Assembly (NCBI GenBank): GCA_964244885.1
Contig: CAXTKD010000011.1
Coordinates: 49,324-113,323, forward strand
Direction of reading: 5' to 3'
Source: CAXTKD01 sp964244885
GTDB lineage: Bacteria > Pseudomonadota > Alphaproteobacteria > Sphingomonadales > Sphingomonadaceae
Length of the DNA: 64,000 nt
The notes beneath the pieces are model-generated. The model saw only the letters and a list, made by a program, of their open reading frames with translations. It searched no databases and was not told the origin of the DNA. The translations under genes and the position numbers were made by a program. The first letter of the stretch is position 1, and every line of letters starts with the position of its first letter. This document shows, piece after piece, positions 51,487 to 60,759 of the stretch.

Positions 51487-52656
51487 ATGAAGACGTTCGA
51501 GGATTATGAGCGCTCGGCGCGGCGCCGCCTGCCGCATTTCCTCTTCGAATATCTCGATGGCGGGTCCTATGGCGAGGAAACGCTGCGCGCCAACCGGTCG
51601 AGCCTCGCCGAGGTTTCGCTGCGCCAGCGCGTGCTCCGCAACGTCTCGGAGATTGACAGCGGCGTTGACCTGTTCGGGACGAGATCTGCGCTGCCGATCG
51701 TGCTTGGCCCCGTCGGGCTGGCCGGGATGATGGCGCGGCGCGGCGAGGTTTCGGCCGCCCGCGCGGCGGAGCGCCTCGGCATTCCGTACTGCATGTCCAA
51801 CTACGCGATCTGCCCGATCGCCGAGGTGGCGGCGGCGACGGAGCGTCCCTTCTGGCTGCAGCTCAACGTCTTCAAGGACCGCGGCTTCATGGCCGCCAAG
51901 ATGCGCGAGGCGGAGGGGCGGTGCTCGGCTCTGGTCCTCACCGTCGACCAGCCGCAGCTCGGCACGCGCTACCGCGACTTCAAAACCGGCATGTACAGCC
52001 CGCCCGGCTTCCGCACGCAACTGCGCCGCTATCTCCAGTCGGCGCGCAAGCCGTCGTGGGCGTGGCGCGTCGGGCTGCACGGCAAGCCGCACGTCTTCGG
52101 CAACATCCAGAACTACATGGACGACCAGGGCGTGACCGACGATCCCGCCACCTGGACGATGAAGAACGTCGATCCAGCGGCGGACTGGGACGTCGTCAAT
52201 TGGGTGCGCGACACCTGGCGGGGGCCGCTGGCGATCAAGGGCATCCTCGATCCCGAGGACGCCGAGACCGCCATCGCCCTCGGCGCCGAGGGCGTCGTCG
52301 TGTCGAACCACGGCGGCCGGCAGCTCGACGGCGCGCTGGCGACGGCCAAGGCGCTGCCGGCGGTCGCCGACCGGGTGGCGGGGCGCGGCCGGGTGTTCGT
52401 CGACGGCGGCGTCCGCTCGGGCATCGACGTGCTCAAGATGCTGACGCTCGGCGCCGACGCGGTGTTCCTCGGGCGCGCCTGGGTGGTGGCGATGGCGGCG
52501 GACGGCGAGCAGGGCATCGTCGATCTGGTCCAGGCAATGGGTCAGGAGGTCCGCACCGGCATGTCGATGATGGGCACCTGCGCGCTCGGCGACATCGAGC
52601 GGTCCACCCCCTGGCCCGCGCCCGCCCCATCTCCGACAGCAGGGAAAAGCCATTGA
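51487..52656 (+). CDS. FMN-dependent 2-hydroxyacid dehydrogenase (copy 2)
   Basis: This 389-residue enzyme parallels the one at 32080-33204: RRRLPHFLFEYLDGG, VLGPVGLAGM, AIKGILDPEDAETAI, VSNHGGRQLDGALAT and VFVDGGVRSGIDVLKMLTLGAD are shared. It is predicted to oxidise an L-2-hydroxyacid to the 2-oxoacid, probably giving electrons to quinone. It has a C-terminal tail rich in Pro and Ala that the paralog lacks. Its stop overlaps the TTG start of the quinone reductase-like gene. The hydroxyacid could arise from the upstream dioxygenase. Confidence 0.9.
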   Translation: MKTFEDYERSARRRLPHFLFEYLDGGSYGEETLRANRSSLAEVSLRQRVLRNVSEIDSGVDLFGTRSALPIVLGPVGLAGMMARRGEVSAARAAERLGIPYCMSNYAICPIAEVAAATERPFWLQLNVFKDRGFMAAKMREAEGRCSALVLTVDQPQLGTRYRDFKTGMYSPPGFRTQLRRYLQSARKPSWAWRVGLHGKPHVFGNIQNYMDDQGVTDDPATWTMKNVDPAADWDVVNWVRDTWRGPLAIKGILDPEDAETAIALGAEGVVVSNHGGRQLDGALATAKALPAVADRVAGRGRVFVDGGVRSGIDVLKMLTLGADAVFLGRAWVVAMAADGEQGIVDLVQAMGQEVRTGMSMMGTCALGDIERSTPWPAPAPSPTAGKSH

Positions 52657-53660
52657 CCGACTCCACACCGCCGCACGGCGTTCCGACCCGACTGATGACC
52701 GCGATTGTCGTCGAGGGCGGCAAGGGCGACGCCGCCGCGCTCAAGGCGGCGCAGGTGCCGGTGCCGTGCCCCAAGCCCGGCGAGCTGATGATCCGGGTTC
52801 GCGCCGCGGGCGTCAACGGGCCGGACCTGATGCAGCGGTCGGGCCGCTATCCGCCGCCCCCGGGCGCCTCCGACATCCTCGGCCTCGAAGTCGCGGGCGA
52901 GGTGGTCGTCGCGGCGGGGCGGTGGCAGGTCGGCGACCGCGTGTGCGCGCTGCTCGGCGGCGGCGGCTATGCCGAATATGCGGTGTGCGACCCGCGCCAC
53001 GCGCTGCCCGTCCCCGCCGGGCTCGACTGGCGCGAGGCCGCAGCACTTCCCGAGACCGCCTTCACCGTCTACGCCAACGTCTTCGAGCATGGCGGCCTGA
53101 AGGCGGGCGAAACGCTGCTCGTCCACGGCGCGACGTCGGGCATCGGAGTCGCCGCCATGCAGATGGGCAAGGCGGCCGGCGCGACGGTGATCGCCACGGC
53201 GCGCGGCGCCGACAAGGCGGAGAAGGCGCGCGCGCTCGGCGCGGACATCGCGGTCGATGCGGCATCCGAGGATTTCGGCGCGATCGCCAAGCAGGCGGGC
53301 GGCGTCGACGTCGTGCTCGACATGGTCGGCGGCGACTATTTCGCCAGGGAGCTGGACGCGCTCAAGCCGGGCGGCCGCATCGTCTTCATCGCCAACCGGG
53401 CCGCCGCCGACCCGGTGCTGCCGATCGTCGCGATCATGCAGAAGCGCGCGATCGTCACCGGATCGACGCTCCGTCCGCGCAGCGCCGACGAGAAGGCGCG
53501 ACTCGCGGCGGAGATCGAGCGCGTCGTCTGGCCGTGGATCGAGGCCAAGAAGTTCAGGCCGGTGCTCGACACGAGCTTTCCGCTGGCCGATGCGGCTTCG
53601 GCCCATCGTCTGATGGAAAGCGGCGGGCATGTGGGCAAGATCGTGCTCACGACGGGCTGA
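52653..53660 (+). CDS. Zinc-free MDR-family NADPH:quinone oxidoreductase-like enzyme
   Basis: This 335-residue medium-chain dehydrogenase/reductase has VRAAGVNGPDLMQRSGRYPPPPG, a VHGATSGIGVAAMQMGKAAG cofactor loop and VGGDYFARELDALKPGGR, all usual for quinone oxidoreductase (QOR) and PIG3-like enzymes. It lacks the catalytic-zinc cysteines of alcohol dehydrogenases. TTG at 52653 overlaps the previous stop (TTGA) and has AGGGAAAAG upstream; ATG at 52695 is the alternative. It may reduce an enone or quinone formed in the pathway. Confidence 0.86.
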   Translation: MTDSTPPHGVPTRLMTAIVVEGGKGDAAALKAAQVPVPCPKPGELMIRVRAAGVNGPDLMQRSGRYPPPPGASDILGLEVAGEVVVAAGRWQVGDRVCALLGGGGYAEYAVCDPRHALPVPAGLDWREAAALPETAFTVYANVFEHGGLKAGETLLVHGATSGIGVAAMQMGKAAGATVIATARGADKAEKARALGADIAVDAASEDFGAIAKQAGGVDVVLDMVGGDYFARELDALKPGGRIVFIANRAAADPVLPIVAIMQKRAIVTGSTLRPRSADEKARLAAEIERVVWPWIEAKKFRPVLDTSFPLADAASAHRLMESGGHVGKIVLTTG

Positions 53661-53677
53661 GAAGGGGAAGACCGATT
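53661..53677 (+). promoter_or_regulatory. Ribosome site and probable ATT start of the AAHS transporter
   Basis: GAAGGGGAAG (53661-53670) is a strong Shine-Dalgarno stretch. The only codon at right distance is ATT at 53675, in frame with the transporter and opening I/M-R-I-S-D-I-V-D-A-R-R-M. The first ATG is 33 bp further, at 53708, with no ribosome site and too close to the first membrane helix. Confidence 0.55.
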
Positions 53678-55024
53678 CGCATTTCAGACATCGTCGATGC
53701 CCGCCGCATGCGGCCCTTGCAGGTCCTGCTCGTCGCGCTGGTCCTGCTCGCCCTGATCATCGACGGGGTCGATATCCAGCTCCTGTCGCTGGTCGCGCCG
53801 GTGATCCTGAAGGAATGGGCGATCACCAAGGCGGCGTTCGGCCCGGCGATGGGCGCGGCGCTGATCGGCATGTCGATCGGCGCGGGCCTCGGCGGATGGA
53901 CCGGGGACCGCTACGGCCGCAAATCGACGCTGACCGCGTCGATCGTCCTGTTCGGCGCCGCGACGATCGGCGCGAGCCTGACCCACGCCGCCACACCGCT
54001 CGCGGTGCTGCGGCTGATCACCGGCCTCGGCTTCGGCGCCGCCGCGCCCAACGGCATCGCGCTGCTCAGCGAATGGCTTCCCAAGCGGGCGCAGTCGCGG
54101 GCGATCGGCCTGATGAGCGCCGCGGTCCCGGTCGGCGGCCTGATCGGCGCGGCCGGAGTGTATTGGCTGCTTCCGCTCTACGGCTGGCGCGGCTGCTTCA
54201 TTTTGTGCGGCATCGTGACGCTGGTCATCGCCGTGGCGATCGCCCTCTTCCTTCCCGAGTCGGCCGACTTCATGGTCGCGAAAGGCAGGCGTGACCGCGC
54301 CGAGGCGTTGCTGAAGCGGGTGCTAGGGCACGACGCGACGCTGGCTGACACCGCTGGTGTGGCGACCGTCGCGACGACGCCGGCCCCCGCGGAGGGGGCG
54401 GTGGAGAGCATGTTCGCCAGCTCCTACCGCAGGCTCAACTCGGGCATCTGGCTGCTGTTCGTCGGGATCAACTTCGTCGCCTACGGCATCGCGGCGTGGA
54501 CTCCGGTCTATCTGACGGCGGCGGGCTTTCCCCTGTCGCAGGCGATCGGCGTGGTCTTCATCCACAGCCTGACCGCGGTCAGCTTCGCGGCGTTGACGTC
54601 GCTCGTCATCCGGCGGCTCGGCTCTCGCGTTCCGCTCCTGGTCTGCTGCGCGGCTTCGTTCCTGTGCATCTGCCTGCTCGCGCTGACGCTCGCCGATGCC
54701 AATGGCGCGCCATCCTCCACGACACGCCTGATGGTGACGATCAGCTGCGCCGGCATCGGCGGCTTCAACGGCGCGGCGATCGCACTGACCTATGCGCTGC
54801 TGGCCTTCGGCTATCCCACGTCGTGCCGGGCACGGGGAATCGGCGTGGGGATCATGATGGGGCGCGTGGGCGGCGCGGCCGCGGCGCTGTTCGGAGGCGC
54901 GCTGCTCAGCCTCGACGGCGACAGCACGCTGCCGTTCTTCGTCGTGTGCGGCGCGTTGACCCTGTCGTCGATCGTCGGCGTCTCGATCATCGACCGGCAC
55001 ATCCCGGTCACCCGAGGCGGTTAA
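53675..55024 (+). CDS. MFS transporter, aromatic acid:H+ symporter (AAHS) type
   Basis: This protein of 449 residues from ATT 53675, or 438 from ATG 53708, has twelve membrane helices. LIIDGVDIQLLSLVAP in helix 1 contains the acidic residue typical of the AAHS family (as in PcaK), and GWTGDRYGRKS is the loop 2-3 signature. AAHS carriers normally begin with a short ISDxVDA-type leader before helix 1, which only the ATT start provides. It ends the plus-strand operon 15 bp after the quinone reductase-like gene. Import of an aromatic or related acid is predicted. Confidence 0.87.
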   Translation: MRISDIVDARRMRPLQVLLVALVLLALIIDGVDIQLLSLVAPVILKEWAITKAAFGPAMGAALIGMSIGAGLGGWTGDRYGRKSTLTASIVLFGAATIGASLTHAATPLAVLRLITGLGFGAAAPNGIALLSEWLPKRAQSRAIGLMSAAVPVGGLIGAAGVYWLLPLYGWRGCFILCGIVTLVIAVAIALFLPESADFMVAKGRRDRAEALLKRVLGHDATLADTAGVATVATTPAPAEGAVESMFASSYRRLNSGIWLLFVGINFVAYGIAAWTPVYLTAAGFPLSQAIGVVFIHSLTAVSFAALTSLVIRRLGSRVPLLVCCAASFLCICLLALTLADANGAPSSTTRLMVTISCAGIGGFNGAAIALTYALLAFGYPTSCRARGIGVGIMMGRVGGAAAALFGGALLSLDGDSTLPFFVVCGALTLSSIVGVSIIDRHIPVTRGG

Positions 55025-55058
55025 TTCACGCGGCTTTGGAACTCAGGCCAATCGGATT

Positions 55059-56189
55059 CTACAGCCGCGCCGCCGCCCGGTCGGCGCCCTCGCGCAGGGC
55101 GCGGAACTTCTTCCACGTCACGGCGGGGTCGACTTTGCCGTAGCCGGCGAACGTGCCGAAGCCGCAGTCCGACCCGGCGATCACGCGCTCCGCGCCGACG
55201 AAGCCGGCGAAGCGCTCGATGCGCTGCGCGATCAGCTCGGGATGCTCGACATAGTTGGAGCAGCTGTCGATCAGCCCGGGCACCAGCACCTTGTCGTCGG
55301 GCACCCCGGCGTCGCGCCACACCGTCCATTCATGGTCGTGGCGCGGGTTGGCCGCCTCGAACAGCAATTGCGCGGGCCGCGCCGACAGCACGATGTCGAT
55401 GATCTTCTCCAGCGCGATGTCGCAGTCGTGCGGGCCTTCGTAATTGCCCCAGCAGATGTGCATCCGCATCCGCTCGGCCGGGATGCCGGCGGTGGCGGCG
55501 TTGAGCGCCTCGACGTTCTGCGCTGCGCGCTTCAGGAACTCCGCCTCCTCCAGCCCCTGGAAGCCGGTATGCGCGGCCATCGCGAGGTCGGGCGCGTCGA
55601 GCTGGAGGTCGAACCCCGCCGCGGCGATCGCCTCGTATTCGGGCCGCATGGCATCGACCAGGTCGGCGAGATAGGCCTCGTGCGTCGGATAATATTGGTT
55701 GGGCTGGAACGCCGTGATCAGCCCCGGCGAGGCGGCGTTCATGAAGCCGCGCACGCCCTCCCCTTGCGCGTCGAGCGCGGCGCGAAAGCGGCGGATGTCG
55801 TCCTGCTCCCAGTTCGCCTCGCGCAGCCGCACCGGGCCGATGCAGGCGGCGCGGACGAACTCCTGAGACCCCATGATCGCGGTCAGCTTCTTGCGCAGCT
55901 CGGGCAGGTCGGCGAGGTCCTTGGCCGGCGTGCGGTCGACATGCCCGCCGAACCCCTCCAGCCGTTCGGTGACGTAGGTCGCGTAGCCGACCTTGCCGAG
56001 CTCGCCGTCGCTGACGATGGTGATGCCGTTCGCGACCTGCTGCGCTACCGCCTCGGCGATCTCGCCCGAGACCAGCGCCTCGAACGCCGCGTCGTCGATC
56101 TCGCGGCCGTGGTCGCGGGCGATCAGCATCTGCGCCAGCTCGGGGCTGCGCGGCAGGCTGCCGACGTGCGTCGTCTCGATATGCGTCAT
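55059..56189 (-). CDS. MetE C-terminal-domain-like zinc methyltransferase
   Basis: This 376-residue protein resembles the catalytic C-terminal half of cobalamin-independent methionine synthase without the N-terminal half. Zinc-ligand residues appear intact: His and Cys in MRMHICWGNYEG, Glu in LLFEAANPRHDHEW and Cys in IAGSDCGFGTFAG. The N-terminus HVGSLPRS and FVSDGE-like IVSDGELGKVGYATYV fit the fold. Such short forms transfer methyl groups to thiols using donors other than methylfolate, or act on epoxides. It is the last gene of the minus-strand ferulate block, so use of a methyl group from a methoxy or N-methyl donor is possible but unproven. Confidence 0.82.
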   Translation of the reverse strand: MTHIETTHVGSLPRSPELAQMLIARDHGREIDDAAFEALVSGEIAEAVAQQVANGITIVSDGELGKVGYATYVTERLEGFGGHVDRTPAKDLADLPELRKKLTAIMGSQEFVRAACIGPVRLREANWEQDDIRRFRAALDAQGEGVRGFMNAASPGLITAFQPNQYYPTHEAYLADLVDAMRPEYEAIAAAGFDLQLDAPDLAMAAHTGFQGLEEAEFLKRAAQNVEALNAATAGIPAERMRMHICWGNYEGPHDCDIALEKIIDIVLSARPAQLLFEAANPRHDHEWTVWRDAGVPDDKVLVPGLIDSCSNYVEHPELIAQRIERFAGFVGAERVIAGSDCGFGTFAGYGKVDPAVTWKKFRALREGADRAAARL

Positions 56190-56208
56190 GGTGGTTCCCG
56201 CTGTTCGC

Positions 56209-57678
56209 TCAGGCGAAATAGATCGTCTTGGTTTCCTGATAAGTCTTCAGGCCCTCGAGCCCACCCTCGCGGCCGATGCCCGACTGCTTGAAGCCGCCGA
56301 ACGGCATCTCGATGTCGACGACCATGCCGTTGACCGTCAGGCTGCCGCTGCGCACCTGCCGCGCCACGTTGTAGCCGTGCTCGGCATCGGCAGTGTAAAC
56401 CGCGCCGTGCAGCCCGTAGTCGGTTGCGTTAGCCTTGGCGATCATGTCGGCCTCGCCGTCATAGTCGATGAACGACACGACGGGGCCGAAGATTTCCTCG
56501 CGGGCGATCGTCATGCCGGGCTCGACGTCGACGAACACCGTCGGCTCGATGAAATAGCCGCGGTTGAGCTCGGCCGGGCGTCCGCCGCCGTGCACGGTGC
56601 GCGCGCCCTCCGCCCGGCCTTTCTCGATATAGCCCTCGACGCGGTCGCGCTGGCGGGACAGCGTCAGCGGCCCCATGCCGGTGCCGTCGGCGAACGGATC
56701 GCCGACCTTGATGCGCTTGACCGCCTCGACATAGGCCTCGACGAACTCGTCGCGGCGGGCGCGCGGCGTCAGCACGCGGGTCAGCGAGAAGCAGACCTGG
56801 CCGGTGATCGGCATCGAATAGGGCACCAGGCTCGGCAGCACCTGCTCGACCTTGGCGTCGTCGAGGATCATCGCGGCGGACTTGCCGCCGAGCTCGAGGC
56901 TGAATCGCGCCAGCCGGTCGGCGCAGGCATGCGCGATGGCCTTGCCGGCGATCGTCGAGCCGGTGAAGCTGACCTTGTCGATGCCGGGATGATTGACGAG
57001 GTACTCGCCCGTCTCTCGGCCCGCCGGCAGCATGTTGAACACGCCGGCGGGCAAGCCCGCAGCTTCGATGCACTCCGCCAGGATATAGGCGTCGATCGGC
57101 GTTTCGGGCGATGGCTTGGCGACGATCGTGCAGCCCGCCGCGAGCCCGGCCGCGACCTTGTAGCACAGCAGCACCAGCGGCGCGTTCCACGGCGTGATCG
57201 CCGCGACGACGCCCGCCGGCTCCTGCACCACGCGCGCCAGGCCGCCCGACGAGCGCCGCCGCTCCTCGACGAACGGGTAGGTGTCGCAGAGGCCGGCGTA
57301 GAAATCGAACAGGTCGGGCGACTGGCCGGATGCCATCTTGGTGAAGCCCAGAACCGCGCCGACCTGCCCGGTCCACGCCTCGGCCAGCTCGGGAAGCCGC
57401 TCGCGCAGCTTCGCCGCCACGACGCGGAGCGCGGCACCGCGCTCCTGCGGGGAAAGGCGCGGCCACGGCCCGCTGTCGAACGCCGTGCGCGCGGCGGCGA
57501 CCGCCGCGTCGATGTCGGCCGGAGTCGCCTCGCGGTAGCTGAGCAGCAGTTCCTCGTTATGCGGGGCGACGACCTCGAGCTGGGCGCTGCCCCGCCCCGC
57601 GCGCCATCCGCCGTCGATGAACAGGCCGGAGTCGCCGCGGGCGCGGATGCCGTCCAGTGTCCGGTTGAGGTTTTCCAT
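56209..57678 (-). CDS. Aldehyde dehydrogenase, probable vanillin dehydrogenase
   Basis: This 489-residue NAD(P)-dependent aldehyde dehydrogenase has the proton-acceptor glutamate in LELGGKSAAM, the catalytic cysteine in TGQVCFSLTRVL, ITPWNAPLVLL for cofactor binding and the EEIFGPVVSF motif. It is 12 bp after ferA on the same strand. FerB releases vanillin from feruloyl-CoA, so oxidation of vanillin to vanillate is the likely role. Betaine-aldehyde oxidation is a real alternative given the methylamine enzymes nearby; sequence alone does not separate them. Confidence 0.85.
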   Translation of the reverse strand: MENLNRTLDGIRARGDSGLFIDGGWRAGRGSAQLEVVAPHNEELLLSYREATPADIDAAVAAARTAFDSGPWPRLSPQERGAALRVVAAKLRERLPELAEAWTGQVGAVLGFTKMASGQSPDLFDFYAGLCDTYPFVEERRRSSGGLARVVQEPAGVVAAITPWNAPLVLLCYKVAAGLAAGCTIVAKPSPETPIDAYILAECIEAAGLPAGVFNMLPAGRETGEYLVNHPGIDKVSFTGSTIAGKAIAHACADRLARFSLELGGKSAAMILDDAKVEQVLPSLVPYSMPITGQVCFSLTRVLTPRARRDEFVEAYVEAVKRIKVGDPFADGTGMGPLTLSRQRDRVEGYIEKGRAEGARTVHGGGRPAELNRGYFIEPTVFVDVEPGMTIAREEIFGPVVSFIDYDGEADMIAKANATDYGLHGAVYTADAEHGYNVARQVRSGSLTVNGMVVDIEMPFGGFKQSGIGREGGLEGLKTYQETKTIYFA

Positions 57679-57690
57679 AGCGCGTCCTTT

Positions 57691-59820
57691 TCAACTCTCT
57701 CGGTCGTCCGCCGTGAGCATTAGCGCATCCAGCGCGACGACGCCCTGGCCCGCAGGATAGACGATCACCGGGTTGAGATCGATCTCGCGAAGACGCGGCG
57801 TGGAGCGAAGCAGCGAACCGACGGCGCCGACCAGTCCGGCCAGCGCCGCGACGTCGAGAGGGGGCGAGCCCCGGAAGCCCGTGAGCAGCGCGGCGCTCTT
57901 CAGCGCGTGAAGCTGCTCGATGATCTCGTCTTCGCTCAGGTCGGCGGGGAGCAGCCGCACGTCGTGGAACAGCTCGGCCATCACGCCGCCAGCGCCGACC
58001 AGCACGACGGGTCCCCAGTCGGGGTCGTTGCGCCCGCCGACGATCATCTCCAGCCCGCGCGCGCCCATCGCCTCGACCAGCACGCCGTCGATCGGCACGC
58101 CGGGCGCATGCCGCGCGACATCGGCGTGGAGCTTCGCCCAGCCTTGGGCCAGCGCCGCTTCGTCCGCCAGGTTCAGGACGACTCCGCCGACATCGCTCTT
58201 GTGCGACAGCGCCGCCGCCTGGACCTTGAGCACCACCGGCCAGCCGAGCGTTCGCGCCGCCGCTTTGGCCTCGTCGAGACTGATGACGAAGCGGCCGGCG
58301 GGGAAGCTGACGCCGAGCGGCGCGAGCAGCTGCTTGCTGCGATATTCCGGGACGACCCCACCTGCCGCCGGCAGGTCGAGGGCGCGAGCGGACAGATCGG
58401 CGGCGACCGCGCCGCTCGCCTGGCGCCGGCTCCACCGCGCCACCGCGCGAAAGGCGCGATCCGGCGTCGGGAAATAGGGCACGCCGAGGCCGCGCAGCGC
58501 GGCGATATAGTCCGCTGGGATTCCCGCGCCTTCGTCAACGCCTGTAAAGATCACCGGCTTCTGCGGGTTCAGCTGGCGGATGGCGTCGATGATCGGCGGA
58601 AACTTGACTTGCGCGGTGCGCTCGTCGGTCTGGATGATCGACAGGACGATCGCGCCCAGCCTGTCGTCGTCGAGCAGCGCGTCGAAGGTGTGGCGGTAGA
58701 GGTCGGGATCGACCAGCGCCTGCGCGGTCAGGTCGACCGGGTTGGACACGCCGACGAAGTCGGGCAACGCCGCGCGCAGCCTGGGGCTGAGCGTATCGTC
58801 GAACGGCGGCAGGTCGAGCCCGATCGCTTCCGCGACGTCGAGCGCCAGCGCCTTGAATGCGCCCGACTCGCCCAGGATCGCGGTGCCCGGCTTGATCGGC
58901 CCGCAGCGCACCGCGAGGTCGAGCACGTCGGCCACCTCCTCCAGGTCGCCGCACAGCACCACGCCGGCGCGCTCGACGAGCACGCGCATCACCTCGTAAT
59001 CGCCCGCCATCGCCCCGGTGTGCGTCGCGGCGGACTCGCGCGCGGCGGCGCTCCGGCCGGGGTGGAGCAGCACGATCGGCTTGCCCGCATCCCGCGCGCG
59101 CCGCGCCAGCGCCTGGAAGCGCGCCGGATCGCGGAACTGCTCGACCACCAGCGCGATCGCCTGCGTGTCGTCGTCGTCGATCAGCCAGTCGGCATAATCC
59201 TCTATGCCGCTCGCCGCCTCGTTGCCGGTCGAGACGAAGTAGGACAGCGCCACGTCCTTGGCCATCAGCGTCGTCGCGATCACCGCCGCCATCGCCCCCG
59301 ACTGCGAGACGATGCCGACCCGCTTTCCCTCGTCCACCCGCGGCTGCGGCATGTCGACGAAGGTCAGCGGCACGTTGTCGACGAAGTTGATCATGCCGAG
59401 GCAGTTCGGCCCCTCGACCACCATTCCCGACTCCGCCGCGATCCGGCCGATCTCGCGCTGCTCCGCGATGCCCTCCTCGCCGCCCTCGGCGAAGCCGGCA
59501 GAGAAGATGATCGCGGCGCCGACCCGGCGCGCGGCGAGCGAGCGCAGCGTGTCGAGCACGGCGGCGCGGGGGATCGCCAGCACCGCGACGTCGACATCCT
59601 CGGGCAGCACCTCGATGGCGTTGAGGCATGGTCGCCCGTCGATCTCGGCGCGGCGCGGGTTGACGAGGTGGATGTCGCCGGCAAAGCCCGCGCGCTCGAG
59701 GTTGACCAGCAGCGAGTGGCCGAGCGCTCCGGGGGTCGCCGACGCGCCGACGATCGCGACCGAGCGCGGCCGGAGCAACCGGCTGATCGCGCAGGCGGGA
59801 AGCGGCTGACGAGCCTTCAT
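57691..59820 (-). CDS. ferA: Feruloyl-CoA synthetase, ADP-forming acyl-CoA synthetase family
   Basis: This 709-residue protein belongs to the NDP-forming acyl-CoA synthetase family rather than the AMP-forming one. A CoA-binding domain (about 10-140: PRSVAIVGASATPGALGHSL), a succinyl-CoA-synthetase-like part (VEGPNCLGMIN, ATHTGAMAGDYEV) and a C-terminal ATP-grasp domain (about 490-709, with WPVVLKVQAAALSHKSDVGGV) are present. FerA of Sphingobium SYK-6 is of this type and activates ferulate and other hydroxycinnamates. It lies 8 bp after ferB and 12 bp before the aldehyde dehydrogenase gene. Confidence 0.88.
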   Translation of the reverse strand: MKARQPLPACAISRLLRPRSVAIVGASATPGALGHSLLVNLERAGFAGDIHLVNPRRAEIDGRPCLNAIEVLPEDVDVAVLAIPRAAVLDTLRSLAARRVGAAIIFSAGFAEGGEEGIAEQREIGRIAAESGMVVEGPNCLGMINFVDNVPLTFVDMPQPRVDEGKRVGIVSQSGAMAAVIATTLMAKDVALSYFVSTGNEAASGIEDYADWLIDDDDTQAIALVVEQFRDPARFQALARRARDAGKPIVLLHPGRSAAARESAATHTGAMAGDYEVMRVLVERAGVVLCGDLEEVADVLDLAVRCGPIKPGTAILGESGAFKALALDVAEAIGLDLPPFDDTLSPRLRAALPDFVGVSNPVDLTAQALVDPDLYRHTFDALLDDDRLGAIVLSIIQTDERTAQVKFPPIIDAIRQLNPQKPVIFTGVDEGAGIPADYIAALRGLGVPYFPTPDRAFRAVARWSRRQASGAVAADLSARALDLPAAGGVVPEYRSKQLLAPLGVSFPAGRFVISLDEAKAAARTLGWPVVLKVQAAALSHKSDVGGVVLNLADEAALAQGWAKLHADVARHAPGVPIDGVLVEAMGARGLEMIVGGRNDPDWGPVVLVGAGGVMAELFHDVRLLPADLSEDEIIEQLHALKSAALLTGFRGSPPLDVAALAGLVGAVGSLLRSTPRLREIDLNPVIVYPAGQGVVALDALMLTADDRES

Positions 59821-59828
59821 CTGATAGT

Positions 59829-60650
59829 TCAGGCCTTCTGGCGCGACGTGTCGTAAGCGCCCAGCCCCGGCTTGTAGGTTTTCTCGTCAAGGAACTGCCG
59901 CGTGCCTTCCTTGCGGCCCTCGGCGTCGAAGCTGTTCGCCGCTTCCTGCGCGCGGATCAGATAATCCTCGGCGTTGTCGTAGGTCATCTCGCGCACCCGG
60001 CGCATCGCGTCCTTGGTCGCCTTCAAGGCCCAGGGGTTCTTCTTCAGCAGGACGTTGCAGACCTCGGTCACGCGATCCTTCAGCACCGCGAGCGGCACCG
60101 CCTCGTTGACGAGTCCCGCCTCGACCGCCGCCTTGCCGTCGAGGTTCTCGCCCATCATCGCGTGGTACATCGCCTTGCGGAACGGCATCAGCTCGGTCGC
60201 CACCTTCGACGCGCCGCCGCCCGGCAGGATGCCCCAGTTGATCTCGCTGAGCCCGAACTGCGCTTCCTCGGCGGCGAACGCCAGGTCGCAGGCGAACAGC
60301 GGGCCATAGCCGCCGCCGAAGCACCAGCCGTTGACCATCGCGATCGTCGGCTTCTGGTACCAGCGCAGCCGCTCCCACCACACATAGGCCTGGCGCTGCG
60401 CCGCGCGTGTCGCACCCAGCCCCTTGCCCTCGTTCTCCCGAAAGTACTCCTTGAGATCCATGCCGGCGGACCAGGCGCTGCCCTCGCCCGACAGCACCAG
60501 CACGCCGACATCGTCGCGGAACTCCAACGCCTCGATCACCTCGAGCATCGTCCGGTTCAGCGTCGGGTTCATGCAGTTGCGCTTGTCGGGCCGGTTGAAG
60601 CGCACCCAGGCGATGCGGTCGACCACATCGAAAGCAACCGTGTCCGTCAT
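59829..60650 (-). CDS. ferB: Feruloyl-CoA hydratase/lyase
   Basis: This 273-residue crotonase-fold enzyme converts feruloyl-CoA to vanillin and acetyl-CoA. Diagnostic p-hydroxycinnamoyl-CoA hydratase/lyase segments are FNRPDKRNCMNPTLNRTM, WSAGMDLKEYFRE, PTIAMVNGWCFGGGYGPLFACDLA and FGLSEINWGILPGG, the last with the catalytic glutamate. A conserved NAEDYLIRAQ segment holds the tyrosine thought to bind the phenol. ATG at 60650 follows GGGCGGG. It leads a ferB-ferA-aldehyde dehydrogenase-methyltransferase run and follows Rieske B2 by 109 bp on the same strand. Confidence 0.93.
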   Translation of the reverse strand: MTDTVAFDVVDRIAWVRFNRPDKRNCMNPTLNRTMLEVIEALEFRDDVGVLVLSGEGSAWSAGMDLKEYFRENEGKGLGATRAAQRQAYVWWERLRWYQKPTIAMVNGWCFGGGYGPLFACDLAFAAEEAQFGLSEINWGILPGGGASKVATELMPFRKAMYHAMMGENLDGKAAVEAGLVNEAVPLAVLKDRVTEVCNVLLKKNPWALKATKDAMRRVREMTYDNAEDYLIRAQEAANSFDAEGRKEGTRQFLDEKTYKPGLGAYDTSRQKA

Positions 60651-60759
60651 CGCATCCCGCCCCTTGTTATATCCCCCCAAGTTCGCAATTCGGCATGGTC
60701 GTCGCTTGTGCCGCAGAGACATGGGGAATTGGCGCTGTGCGACGGCTCCCGCATTCGGA

